Source: Solibacillus sp. FSL W7-1436 | GTDB taxonomy: Bacteria > Bacillota > Bacilli > Bacillales_A > Planococcaceae | Assembly: GCF_038007305.1 (NCBI RefSeq) | Contig: NZ_JBBOWV010000001.1 | Location: 3,276,501-3,340,500 of the forward strand | DNA length: 64,000 nt | Direction: 5' to 3' | In this document: positions 8,787 through 17,693 of the stretch, one piece after another | How positions within the stretch are numbered: position 1 is the first letter of the stretch | How the letters are laid out: each line of letters opens with the position of its first letter | Notes under the pieces: model-generated | Database searches by the model: none | Seen by the model: the letters and a program-made list of their open reading frames with translations, nothing else | What the model was told of the DNA's origin: nothing | Position numbers and translations under genes: made by a program

Positions 8787-10184
8787 TCATTTTTTAAGAA
8801 GTTTAAGGTAAAAAAAGGTACCTTTCTGTAATTTACTTTCGACATCAATTTCCACTTCATATTTATCTGCGAGCATCTTCGTAATACTTAATCCGAGTCC
8901 AGTGCCGGCAATTTTATTTGTGCGTGAAGCATCCACCCGGTAAAACCGGTCGAAAATATGAGGTAAATGCTGTTCGGAAATTCCGATTCCATTGTCTTCT
9001 ATCGTAATTGAAATCGGCGACTGTAATTCATTGTAATCGATTGTTACATGAAGATTAGGTACATTGCTATTATATCGTATACTATTACTGAAAATATTTC
9101 TAAAGATTTGCGCTAGAGCATGTTCGGTAATGGAGGCAGCCGTTTTCTCGCCGGTAACGGTCAGATGAAACTGTACGGCAGGATAAAGCTGCAGTAATTC
9201 ATCTTTTACTTGTTCGTATACTTGTTCTATATCAGCTGAAGCCTGCCCATCTGCTTGCTCCCTTCTTGCCAATTGCAATAGTTCCTCAATCATTTTCCTC
9301 ATACGCGCAATTTCGGTTAACGAAGTGTTTAATGATTCTTCCATCACTTCCGGTTCATCTTTACCCCACCGTTTGATTAATGATAAATGACCTTCAATTA
9401 CTTGAATCGGCGTTCGCAGTTCATGTGAGGCGTCTGCAACAAATTGCTGCTGCTTTGTAAATGAAATTTCAAGTTCATTCATTAAAGTACGATACATATG
9501 AAGTAAATCACCAATTTCATCTTTTGCCGTATAATCAAATTCAGGCTGTGCGGTAAACCCGTTTTTTCGAACGAAACTCATTGCGTCCCGTAGCTGGACA
9601 AGCGGTTTCATCAGCATATTCGCCAAGTAATAGCTGATCATAACCGAAAATAGAATGGCACCGAAACCAATGATGAAAATTGTCGTCAAAATATAATTCA
9701 TCATCGATTGAAAGGCTGCTAATGGATGGATCAGCTGCATAATCCCCTGAAATTGCCCGATTTGAACGACTCGGTGGATGACGTAGCTTTCAGATCCTGA
9801 AATCACCTGCTTTTCAATCACCGTTGAAAAATAAGTTTGATTATTTGGCAGTTGTGCAGCCGGCGCAGCATCATTGATACGCATTACTTCAATCCCATCG
9901 AGATTAAATACACGCACTGTTTGTTCCTGATTTAAAATAGCTTTCATCAAAGCGGTGTTATTTTGGAGCGCCTGTACTGTAACAGTGTTGCCCTGTGATT
10001 CGAAGTAGGTTGTCATATCATCAACCGTCCGCAGTGCATTTTTTTCCTCATTATGAATCAGCCATGTTTGCAATGCGATATACAGTACAACAGATATAAG
10101 GGCGTAACTTACAAAGATCGTTATACCGACCGCAAGCATCCACTTGGATTTTAAAGAAAGGTTCAGTAGTTTGTTCTTCATCAT
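8787..10184 (-). CDS. ArlS/YkoH-like sensor histidine kinase
   Basis: Membrane kinase of about 465 residues. Two membrane segments (about residues 14-36 and 165-190) flank an extracellular sensor of ~125 residues. A HAMP linker follows, then HisKA with the phospho-acceptor His in FVADASHELRTPIQVIEGHLSLIKRW (split here only by prose), then HATPase_c with N box NSIRYN, G1 DNGIGI, F box FDRFYRVDASR and G2 GTGLGL. The HisKA region resembles ArlS of Staphylococcus. It follows the regulator with a few bases' overlap; ATG at 10184 or 10181 seems better than a GTG at 10190. The signal is unknown. Confidence 0.88.
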   Translation of the reverse strand: MMKNKLLNLSLKSKWMLAVGITIFVSYALISVVLYIALQTWLIHNEEKNALRTVDDMTTYFESQGNTVTVQALQNNTALMKAILNQEQTVRVFNLDGIEVMRINDAAPAAQLPNNQTYFSTVIEKQVISGSESYVIHRVVQIGQFQGIMQLIHPLAAFQSMMNYILTTIFIIGFGAILFSVMISYYLANMLMKPLVQLRDAMSFVRKNGFTAQPEFDYTAKDEIGDLLHMYRTLMNELEISFTKQQQFVADASHELRTPIQVIEGHLSLIKRWGKDEPEVMEESLNTSLTEIARMRKMIEELLQLARREQADGQASADIEQVYEQVKDELLQLYPAVQFHLTVTGEKTAASITEHALAQIFRNIFSNSIRYNSNVPNLHVTIDYNELQSPISITIEDNGIGISEQHLPHIFDRFYRVDASRTNKIAGTGLGLSITKMLADKYEVEIDVESKLQKGTFFYLKLLKK

Positions 10185-10186
10185 CC

Positions 10187-10858
10187 TCACCCGCGCATCA
10201 CATATCCAACACCACGTACTGTTTCAATGTACGGAGTATTTTCTGTTTGCAGTTTTGAACGTAAATGGCGAATATATACATCGACTACATTAGTTTCTAC
10301 CTCAGAATCAAATCCCCAAACCACTTCCAGAATACGCTCCCTTGTACATACATGATTCCGGTTCTCCACAAGCAGCTTCAATAAATCGAATTCTTTTCTT
10401 GTAAGCTCGATCTTTTTATTTTCAAACATTACTTCATATGCCTGTACATCGATTTCCAAGTCTCTTAAAATGAGCTGCTTCGGTTTTTGGGTATGCCGGA
10501 CTCTCCTTAATATCGAACGGATCCGGGCTAGCAGTTCTTCAATCGCAAACGGCTTCACGATATAGTCATCTGCCCCCGCATCCAATCCTGAAACACGGTC
10601 CATTACTTCATCACGTGCAGTTATTAACAGAATCGGTACATCGCTTGTTTTCCGTATTCTGCGACATACTTCAATCCCGTTTAATTGCGGCAGCATGACA
10701 TCGAGCAAAATACAGTCGAATTGTTCACTTTCCGCCAATTCCAGACCAGTCCTCCCATCATATGCAACAACGGTTTCAAATTGCTCGTGCTTAAGCTCCA
10801 GTTCAAGGAAACGTGCAATATTTTCTTCATCTTCAATAATTAAAATCTTCTGGTTCAT
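10187..10858 (-). CDS. OmpR-family response regulator (ArlR-like)
   Basis: Cytosolic regulator of 223 residues. Receiver domain: acidic pair in IIEDEE, phospho-acceptor Asp in LLDVMLP, switch Thr in LLITARD and Lys in VKPF. The C-terminal winged-helix DNA-binding domain has LTRKEFDLLKLL, then VVDVYIRHLRSKL and the VRGVGYVMR end. The start follows GAGAGGGAAGCTG. It is the first gene of the pair with the kinase and presumably its phosphorylation partner. Targets are unknown. Confidence 0.92.
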   Translation of the reverse strand: MNQKILIIEDEENIARFLELELKHEQFETVVAYDGRTGLELAESEQFDCILLDVMLPQLNGIEVCRRIRKTSDVPILLITARDEVMDRVSGLDAGADDYIVKPFAIEELLARIRSILRRVRHTQKPKQLILRDLEIDVQAYEVMFENKKIELTRKEFDLLKLLVENRNHVCTRERILEVVWGFDSEVETNVVDVYIRHLRSKLQTENTPYIETVRGVGYVMRG

Positions 10859-10913
10859 CAGCTTCCCTCTCTATCAACAATATATATTTAGTGTACCATT
10901 TGTATTTTACATC

Positions 10914-10947
10914 AGAAAAAGAATACGGAATAAATTTCCGTATTCTT
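10914..10947 (-). terminator. Terminator of the diguanylate cyclase gene
   Basis: AAGAATACGGAA pairs with TTCCGTATTCTT, with a T run on the minus strand. It lies about 30 bases after the GGDEF gene and before the response-regulator gene, so the two are separate units. Confidence 0.8.
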
Positions 10948-10976
10948 GTAAGTGACATATGGATGTGAAGGAAGTG

Positions 10977-12989
10977 CTAATTGGAAGATTGTTTCGCTTT
11001 ATATAATGCCTGATCTGCCAAATCAATAAGCACATCCAGATTTACACTGTGCCCTGGATAAATGGATAGACCCATCGAGGCAGTAGGTGAAAAATGCGAT
11101 CCTCGAATCATCCACCCGATTTGCAGATTTTCTTTGATTCTGTCCATAATTTGAGCTAGTTGAACAGAGCGTTCAGTTTCATAAAGGGACAGCCCTGTTA
11201 AAACAATTAAAAATTCGTCTCCGCCCAATCTTATAACAAGGTCTTCGTTTCGTACACTTCGAACGAGCGATTTACCGAATTCAATTAAAAACTCATCTCC
11301 GACATCATGCCCGTATACATCATTTACTTGTTTAAAATTGTCTCCGTCAAGATATAAAATCGCCAGGCAAGTGCCTGTTTCATCCGCTTCGGCTTTTAGA
11401 AGCGGAAAGTCCTTGTACAGTTTCCGCCGATTCCCCAGCTGCGTCAGGCTATCATGATACGCTAAATATGTTAATTGATCTTCCAGCTGCTTGCGCTCGG
11501 TAATTTCTCTTGAAACCATGACAATTTCCGTCATTTCATGGTTTGTCAGATCGAATGTTAGCGTATAATTCCCTTCCGTCCATATCGTACTATTATCTTT
11601 TTTATACAAAAGCAATTCAATTTTCTGTTCTTCTACTAGATCAACCGTTTCCGGGTTCAATGCTTCGTGCCACAGTTGAACACTTTCAGGCTTCAACAAT
11701 TCATCGTACGGTACACCGATCAGCTCTTCTTCCAGGTAGCCAAGTTTTCTTGAATAGGAGGGTGAAGCATATTTAATTTTGCCGTAGCGGTCTGTTACGA
11801 CAATAAAATCATTTGTGTTTTCAGTAATTGCTCTGAAGTTGCGTTCAATTATATAAAGGTCGGACATTAATTGCTTTTCAGACGAAATATTATATTGAAC
11901 CATTAAAAACTGCTCAACATTCCCCGGTTCATTTTTCAAAGGGATCATAGTGGAATCCACCCAATAAATATCGCCATTCTTTTTACGGTGACACACTTCA
12001 TCACGCCAAATTTCTTCTTTACTGACTTTTTGCCAGTAACTCGTTGAAGCCGAATCGGATTGGTGTGTTGAGTGAAGAAAATGGTAAGGCTTACCGATTA
12101 ATTCATCTCGTGTATAGCCTGTACTTTCAATCACCCGCTCATTGACTTCCATAATAGTACCGTCAACATCTGTAAAAATAACGTCGGCGAATGAATTGAT
12201 TGCATTTTTGAACATTTCCAGACCATGTGATGCGGTGCGTAATGCCTGTCCCTGTTTTATAAACTCCGTAATTTCCTGCAATATAATAAAAACGGCAATA
12301 TTTTCACCATTACTCGTGAGCGAGGAAAAAGAAGCGGTAAAACATCGCTTTTCATTATGTTTATCGTTAAAAAACAGCATTTTTGATTGAACATTTTCTC
12401 CGAGCTGCGTACGTTTGATATAGCTTTTTAATTTTTTTGCCGTTTTCCTATCTATAAAAGGCATGTCCAATATACTTAACCGGGAAGCATCTTCTGTTTG
12501 AATATTAAACTCTTCCAAAAATTTTGTGTTTGCTTCAAGAAATTGCAGGTCATTGGACACTAAAATTGTTGATAAAAACGAATTGGAAAATAAGGAACGC
12601 ATAAATAAATATTTATCTTCCAAATCAAGACTCATCGACACTTCCTTTGTCATTGCCAAAATATATTGTTTCCCGTCTTGTACTATAGGAATAGTTGTCG
12701 TTCTTTGTTTGCGAACGTTCATTTTTTCATAGGTGAAATCTTCAAATTCCACTTGTTTATTTTGTTCGATTGTTAAGTCATAATGGTGAATAATCGTTTT
12801 TGCCACTTGGGACGGGATTACCTGATCAATCGTTTTGCCGCATGGATTCGTATTAATCAAAGTTACTGCAGCATCATTGACGAAAATATAACGATACTTT
12901 TCATCTGTTTTTTCCATAAAGAACACAGCATCATTACTATTTTTGAATAACAAATTCAATAGATCCATTGAAAAAATGGAACTCATCAT
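10977..12989 (-). CDS. Multi-PAS diguanylate cyclase
   Basis: A 670-residue cytosolic protein with no membrane segment. At least three, probably four, PAS-type sensor domains fill residues 1-505: for example FADVIFTDVDGTIMEVNERVIESTGY and NDFIVVTDRYGKIKYASPSY, each with a PAC tail such as SSEKQL or ITERKQ. The C-terminal GGDEF domain (about 510-670) has the intact active-site motif RLGGDEF at 587-593, so it should make cyclic di-GMP from two GTP. There is no EAL domain. The ligand or redox cue is not evident. The start follows GGGGGACGAGG and lies 26 bases after dapF. Confidence 0.9.
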   Translation of the reverse strand: MMSSIFSMDLLNLLFKNSNDAVFFMEKTDEKYRYIFVNDAAVTLINTNPCGKTIDQVIPSQVAKTIIHHYDLTIEQNKQVEFEDFTYEKMNVRKQRTTTIPIVQDGKQYILAMTKEVSMSLDLEDKYLFMRSLFSNSFLSTILVSNDLQFLEANTKFLEEFNIQTEDASRLSILDMPFIDRKTAKKLKSYIKRTQLGENVQSKMLFFNDKHNEKRCFTASFSSLTSNGENIAVFIILQEITEFIKQGQALRTASHGLEMFKNAINSFADVIFTDVDGTIMEVNERVIESTGYTRDELIGKPYHFLHSTHQSDSASTSYWQKVSKEEIWRDEVCHRKKNGDIYWVDSTMIPLKNEPGNVEQFLMVQYNISSEKQLMSDLYIIERNFRAITENTNDFIVVTDRYGKIKYASPSYSRKLGYLEEELIGVPYDELLKPESVQLWHEALNPETVDLVEEQKIELLLYKKDNSTIWTEGNYTLTFDLTNHEMTEIVMVSREITERKQLEDQLTYLAYHDSLTQLGNRRKLYKDFPLLKAEADETGTCLAILYLDGDNFKQVNDVYGHDVGDEFLIEFGKSLVRSVRNEDLVIRLGGDEFLIVLTGLSLYETERSVQLAQIMDRIKENLQIGWMIRGSHFSPTASMGLSIYPGHSVNLDVLIDLADQALYKAKQSSN

Positions 12990-13014
12990 CCTCGTCCCCC
13001 TACTTTACCGATCT

Positions 13015-13977
13015 TTACAGAAAGCTTTCTATTTTATCTTTCACAAAAAGTTTGCATTTCTCATATTGGATTTGCTCTCCTGCCGGCTCAAAATGTAGCA
13101 GCTGTATTTTTTCGTCCTGAATTTCGAATTCATATTCCCCTAATACCGTTGCATTTCCGATGAGCGCCAATTCCCAGTTTCCTTCGTTATTTGAAACTTC
13201 ACACTGAACGAACCCCCCCGGGTTATAGACGGTTACTTTACTGTTCGTAACGAATCCTTCAATAGAAGCAATCAGTGCAGAGGCAGTCATTGCAGTACCG
13301 CAGGCATTTGTAAAACCTACGCCCCGCTCATAAGTTCTGACAAATATTTCATCTGGCGATAATGGCTGAACATAGCTGACATTCACTCCATCGGGACAAT
13401 ATTCATTTTCGCTGTTCAAATAGGCAGCGAGCTGCTGCTGGTGGGTCGTATTTTCGATATATTCTAGATCCACAACTCCGATTAAATGCGGGTTCGGTAC
13501 AGAAATCGCAGTAAAAGGAATTTCTTCTGAAAAAGCAGGAATTATTTCATGGCGCAATTGTTGTTTATTATCAATCTGCATTGGCAATGATGATAATTCA
13601 AATGAGATGGGCGAGATTTCTACCGAATATGTAGGAAGCTGTTCAAAAATAGATTCCTCACGTTTTACTTTCAAACAGGCATGCATTGTTTCGATAACCG
13701 CTTCATTTACATTTAATTTTTCGCACACATACCGCGCGACACAGCGCAATCCATTCCCGCACATTGAAGCTTCCGAACCGTCTGCATTGATAACGCGCAT
13801 TTTTGCATCTGCAACGGAGGATGGAAGCACCAATAATAAGCCATCTGCTCCACCATCATTGGATGGATCGCATAATTGTTTTGTGATATTCACAAAATGA
13901 AATTGTTCATCATATAATGCTTCGTATAAATAAAATGTATTGCCAGAACCATGAACTTTTGTTAGTTGGATATTCAT
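13015..13977 (-). CDS. dapF: Diaminopimelate epimerase
   Basis: Converts LL- to meso-diaminopimelate, the precursor of lysine. Both catalytic cysteines are visible, in ASMCGNGLRCVARY and in GVGFTNACGTAMTAS, together with the N-terminal KVHGSGNTF and the NPH motif. At 320 residues it is longer than the usual 275-285; the extra length appears to lie in the middle and in a C-terminal tail of about 45 residues. The ATG follows GGAGG. It is apparently cotranscribed with the downstream diguanylate cyclase gene (25-base gap). No lysine riboswitch is visible ahead of it. Confidence 0.9.
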   Translation of the reverse strand: MNIQLTKVHGSGNTFYLYEALYDEQFHFVNITKQLCDPSNDGGADGLLLVLPSSVADAKMRVINADGSEASMCGNGLRCVARYVCEKLNVNEAVIETMHACLKVKREESIFEQLPTYSVEISPISFELSSLPMQIDNKQQLRHEIIPAFSEEIPFTAISVPNPHLIGVVDLEYIENTTHQQQLAAYLNSENEYCPDGVNVSYVQPLSPDEIFVRTYERGVGFTNACGTAMTASALIASIEGFVTNSKVTVYNPGGFVQCEVSNNEGNWELALIGNATVLGEYEFEIQDEKIQLLHFEPAGEQIQYEKCKLFVKDKIESFL

Positions 13978-14367
13978 ATTTTGTGCCTCCGCGTTCTCTC
14001 TTATTTTATTATATTATACTTTTAAAAAATTCATCTTGTCATTAATAGTTTTTATTTACGCATTTTTCTGAATATATCGACTTTTAACAGAAAAAAATGT
14101 TTTTTTCGAGCTTGAAAGTTGCGACAAGAGAAGATATTATAATAAACTGTAGATATATTTCTTATTTCGATATTGTTATTAATTGTCTAGGATAGAGCGA
14201 GACATACGAATTATGCATAATAGTTTAACGTCAAATTCTTTTAGGTAAGATCAAGCTCGAAATGACTACTGCCTTATGATAAAGAACCTTTTAGCATCAG
14301 AAGATTATTTGCACCATTTCTTTAACAACAGGCTCTACCATTTTCTTCTTAAAAGGAGGCGTTTCAC
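13978..14367. other. Divergent intergenic region with a long leader
   Basis: It holds start signals for dapF and the acetyltransferase gene. From the promoter at 14112-14140 a leader of about 215 bases runs to the acetyltransferase start. The leader has no recognised riboswitch class and no clear terminator hairpin. Nothing else is seen. Confidence 0.4.
14112..14140 (+). promoter_or_regulatory. Sigma-A type promoter for the acetyltransferase gene
   Basis: TTGAAA (14112-14117) and TATTAT (14135-14140) are 17 bases apart. Confidence 0.55.
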
Positions 14368-14916
14368 ATGTTAAAACAAAGAGAACTTCATGAAACAGCA
14401 GAATTATACGAATTATTACGTCATCCGTCTGTGTTTCCATTCGTACGTCAGAAAGCGACATCAGCTGAAGAGTATTTATTTATGACCAAACAATTAATAG
14501 AAGAAGAACAAATCGGATTAACGATCTCACGTACAATTGTAGATGATTGGGGTGTCCCGATCGGAACAATCAGTATTTTCGATATCCAAGATGGTGCCGG
14601 CTTTTTAGGAACATGGATCGGCAAGCCATATCAAGGCATCGGTTATAATCAGAAAGCGAAATTAGCGTTTTTAAATGAACTGTTTTTCGACTATGATTTC
14701 CATACAGTTTTCTTACGCATTCGGGAAGAAAATGCACGTTCACAGGCAGCCGCATTAAAATTACCTTATGTAGTGGATGCTGAAGAATCGAATCCGTCAC
14801 TTTTCGCAGAAATTAATCAAGGCGTAAATAAATTCCGTCTTTTCAAAATTCCAAAAGATCTGTTCTATTTAACAACTGCAAACACGCACGAGGAAACAGA
14901 AGAACAGGCAATGTAA
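14368..14916 (+). CDS. GNAT-family acetyltransferase (RimJ/RimL type)
   Basis: A 182-residue cytosolic protein starting behind AAAAGGAGG. It shows the GNAT pattern of the RimJ/RimL branch: substrate side FPFVRQKA near residue 30, then VGTISIFDI-like strand, the acetyl-CoA region GTWIGKPYQGIGYNQKAK, and VFLRIREENARSQAAA. The normal Asn-x-x-S of motif B is replaced by NARSQ. The substrate is unknown. It is monocistronic, with a shared terminator after it. Confidence 0.8.
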   Translation: MLKQRELHETAELYELLRHPSVFPFVRQKATSAEEYLFMTKQLIEEEQIGLTISRTIVDDWGVPIGTISIFDIQDGAGFLGTWIGKPYQGIGYNQKAKLAFLNELFFDYDFHTVFLRIREENARSQAAALKLPYVVDAEESNPSLFAEINQGVNKFRLFKIPKDLFYLTTANTHEETEEQAM

Positions 14917-14992
14917 AGAAAAAGTTTCAAGTCTCGATTCCCTTCTTTACGCTTATATGAAATCAGTATGATAAATATTCCTTAAACAAAAC

Positions 14993-15037
14993 AAGGGGCT
15001 ACCTTAAAAGTATGAACTTTTAGGTAACCCCTTTTTT
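14993..15037. terminator. Bidirectional terminator between convergent genes
   Basis: GGGGCTACCTTAAAAGT pairs with ACTTTTAGGTAACCCC, one mismatch, with T runs in both directions. Confidence 0.9.
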
Positions 15038-15042
15038 ATTGA

Positions 15043-16119
15043 TTATTTTTCATATTGAGTAATTAAGGCAACCATTTCTTTCGGGGTTTTCGGATGTTCG
15101 ACTTCAAGCATGTGATCGATCATTTCATCCGCTTTCTCTTCAAGCTTCTGAATCGCTTGCATGAAGGATGCTTTTGTCAATTTTTCCTCATCCAATACTT
15201 GTGCAAAGCCTTGTTTTTTAAATAAGTTGGCATTTAAAATCTGGTCGCCGCGGCTTTTTGCAGCTGAAAGAGGAATGAGCAGCATCGGCTTATGCAATGC
15301 TAAAAATTCGAAAATCGAGTTTGAGCCGGCACGCGATACAACAAAATCCGTCGCATACAGTAAATCAGGCAATTCTGTCGTCACATATTCAAACTGACAG
15401 TAGCCTTGCAGATTTTCAAGTTTTTTGTCGGCATTCCCTTTACCGCATAAATGGATAATCTGATATTTTTCAAGTAGCGCAGGCAAATTTTCACGAAGCG
15501 CGTCATTAATAATGACCGATCCTAAGCTCCCGCCCATGACAAGCAGAACTTTTTTTTCGGTTGTGAAGCCGCATAACGCCAAGCCCCGCTCACGATTCCC
15601 TTCAAATAGTTGCTGACGGATAATCGAGCCTGTGCAAGTCGATTTGTCATTCGGTAAATGTTTCATCGTTTCTTTGAAAACCGTAAAAATATGGGACGCA
15701 AACGGCAATGAAATTTTATTCGCTAAACCAGGCGTCACATCCGATTCATGGACAACAACCGGAATATTTGCCAACTTTGCCGCAATAACGACAGGCACAG
15801 ATACAAATCCGCCTTTAGAAAAGATGACAGTCGGCTTAATTTTTTTGATAATCGAAAAGGCTTGTGTAATCCCTGCCATCACTTTAAACGGATCTGTAAA
15901 ATTCTGTACTGAAAAGTAACGACGCAGCTTCCCGCTCGAGATACTGTGATATGGCAATGAAGGAAAGGCATTTGTAATGAGCTCCTTTTCAATCCCATCA
16001 TGAGAACCTATATAATGGACATTATACCCCGCTTCCTGCAGTGAAGGGATAATCGCTTCATTTAGTGATACGTGACCGGCCGTACCCCCGCCTGTTAAAA
16101 TAATTGTTTTTTCGTTCAT
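15043..16119 (-). CDS. murG: UDP-GlcNAc:lipid I N-acetylglucosaminyltransferase MurG
   Basis: Peripheral membrane glycosyltransferase (GT28) that adds GlcNAc to lipid I to form lipid II. It is 358 residues long, the normal size. N-terminal motif LTGGGTAGH, then [22 protein letters not shown] as in the Staphylococcus enzyme, VMGGSLGS at the start of the C-terminal domain, and [23 protein letters not shown], the UDP-GlcNAc site. It stands alone rather than in a mur/fts cluster, as in some other Firmicutes. The ATG follows TTAGGAG. Confidence 0.93.
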   Translation of the reverse strand: MNEKTIILTGGGTAGHVSLNEAIIPSLQEAGYNVHYIGSHDGIEKELITNAFPSLPYHSISSGKLRRYFSVQNFTDPFKVMAGITQAFSIIKKIKPTVIFSKGGFVSVPVVIAAKLANIPVVVHESDVTPGLANKISLPFASHIFTVFKETMKHLPNDKSTCTGSIIRQQLFEGNRERGLALCGFTTEKKVLLVMGGSLGSVIINDALRENLPALLEKYQIIHLCGKGNADKKLENLQGYCQFEYVTTELPDLLYATDFVVSRAGSNSIFEFLALHKPMLLIPLSAAKSRGDQILNANLFKKQGFAQVLDEEKLTKASFMQAIQKLEEKADEMIDHMLEVEHPKTPKEMVALITQYEK

Positions 16120-16506
16120 AAATTTCTCCTAACAAAGCAATTGTCATTGCATCTATTTTATGCAAGATGACATTTCAACATGCTTCGATAAATATCTTAT
16201 TTATTTGATGTGACTTTTTATTTCATTGATTTTTTTAAAAACTCAAAATAACAATCTAAATTTATTTATATTTTATTATTTCAAAAAAATTTTTTTAATT
16301 TTTATCACTTCTAATCCGGTGAATTTTCCGCTTTTTTGAAAAGAGCTTTTAAAAGTATACCGTATATTGTAGCACATTTTGACACATTATAAAGCATTTC
16401 TCTAAAAATGGGTGTTTTCGCATATGAAATTTTAAAGGCAATACGAAATAATTAATATTCAATAAAAGTATTTTTATTGTTTTAAGAATTCAATCAATAA
16501 AGGGAA
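16120..16506. other. AT-rich intergenic region upstream of murG
   Basis: No coding frame, hairpin or repeat stands out. It is nearly pure A/T around 16200-16300 and presumably contains the murG promoter. Confidence 0.3.
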
Positions 16507-16507
16507 A

Positions 16508-16545
16508 TAAAAAAGCTATCCTTTTCCATTGTGAAAAGAATAGCC
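16508..16545 (-). terminator. Terminator downstream of the COG0523 gene
   Basis: AGCTATCCTTTTC pairs with GAAAAGAATAGCCT with one bulge, followed on the minus strand by a T run. Confidence 0.75.
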
Positions 16546-16560
16546 TGTCCAAACTGCTTC

Positions 16561-16722
16561 TCAATAAATTGTTGCTCGGTAATCTTCAGTATTCATCAAT
16601 GCTTGCACGACTTCGTCAGGTGTTTTTTGATCTTCGACGGTGTTTTTGCCGGCAGATTTATAAGCGATTCCTAAATCTTTGAAGGTCAGACGGGCAACAA
16701 ATATTGAAAAGCGTATGGCGAA
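16561..16722 (-). pseudogene. 53-codon open frame continuing past the COG0523 stop
   Basis: After the TAA of the GTPase gene the same frame stays open for 53 codons to a TGA. It reads like a real protein tail (LTFKDLGIAYKSAGKNTVEDQ, then TPDEVVQALMNTEDYRATIY) and ends just before the terminator. There is no ATG, GTG or TTG with a ribosome binding site at its head. It may be the true C-terminus of the upstream gene cut off by a nonsense change, or a remnant of another gene. I do not recognise the family. Confidence 0.4.
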
Positions 16723-17625
16723 TTATGATAGTGAGATAATTTCAAGAGAGTTGATATTTTCTCCAATAATGACTAAGTTCGGTTCCATCTTTATATATTC
16801 CGGCAGCCATTGGACCATCCCATAAGCATATTGGAACAGCATCGGATTTTTGATTCCCTCAATCGGAACATAGCCTTTCATGCGATAAACCGTATCCGGT
16901 AATGAGCGAACCCAGTCTTCAAACTGTTCTTGCGTAAAACTTGTATCAAATCGTACAAGCCGTGAACCTAAATTAAAGCTTTCACCAATGCGGGCGGAAA
17001 CGATGTCATCTTTGGAAACACGTGCTGTAGACTGCATATTTTGCAATAACTTTAAAGGAACCCGGCCATTTGTCGTCTGAAGGATGAAGGCATTTTTATT
17101 AAAGCCTTGCAGCTCATAGACAACCTGTGCCTGTTCCGATTCCGTAAGCAAGTCCGTTTTGTTCGCCAGTAACAGATGGGCATGACGGATCTGTTCCATA
17201 AATAGAGAACGTACCTGCGGAGTAAGGCTTGACCGGTCCAACCATAACCGACTGTCCGCAACTGTCACAATCCCCTTTATATTCAGCTTATCCGCAAATA
17301 AAGGCGAATAGACCGCATCCAGTGCTTCTACAGGGTGTGCAGCCCCTGTTGTTTCTATTATAAGTACATCAAATTCCTGATCGTGTAAAAGTGATTGGAT
17401 TTGCGCTTCCGTTTTTTCAGCCCCGCTACAGCAAATACAGCCTTCCAGCATTTCCTTCAGCGGTACATCCTGTTCCACCCCCTGTGAATCGAACGGTAGC
17501 TTGCCCAATTCGTTCATAATCACTGCAGGCTTTAAATCGGCTTCTTTCAATTGTCGAATAACATCGGTTAACATGGACGTTTTACCGCTCCCTAAAAATC
17601 CGCTAAATAAATATACATCTTTCAT
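16723..17625 (-). CDS. COG0523 metal-homeostasis GTPase (CobW/YeiR-like)
   Basis: G3E-family P-loop GTPase of 300 residues. Walker A is GFLGSGKTSML; the metal-binding CxCC motif is in EGCICCSG; ETTG supplies the Mg region; NKTD is the guanine-specificity motif. The C-terminal CobW_C-like domain holds FDTSFTQEQFEDWVRSLP and MKGYVPIEG. Such proteins are thought to deliver zinc or another metal to client enzymes. There is no zinc transporter or obvious client next to it and no His-rich stretch. The reading frame continues for 53 codons beyond the stop (see next entry). Confidence 0.85.
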   Translation of the reverse strand: MKDVYLFSGFLGSGKTSMLTDVIRQLKEADLKPAVIMNELGKLPFDSQGVEQDVPLKEMLEGCICCSGAEKTEAQIQSLLHDQEFDVLIIETTGAAHPVEALDAVYSPLFADKLNIKGIVTVADSRLWLDRSSLTPQVRSLFMEQIRHAHLLLANKTDLLTESEQAQVVYELQGFNKNAFILQTTNGRVPLKLLQNMQSTARVSKDDIVSARIGESFNLGSRLVRFDTSFTQEQFEDWVRSLPDTVYRMKGYVPIEGIKNPMLFQYAYGMVQWLPEYIKMEPNLVIIGENINSLEIISLS

Positions 17626-17646
17626 AGTTCCACTTCCTATAATAAT

Positions 17647-17685
17647 GGGCTGGCAATAAAGTGTTTGTGCACTTTTTGCCAGCCC
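17647..17685. terminator. Strong hairpin between the protease and GTPase genes
   Basis: GGGCTGGCAAtAAAGTG pairs with CACTTTTTGCCAGCCC. The T run lies on the plus-strand side, so as a minus-strand terminator it is imperfect; it may also act as an mRNA 3' stabiliser. Confidence 0.6.
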
Positions 17686-17693
17686 GCATTTTT

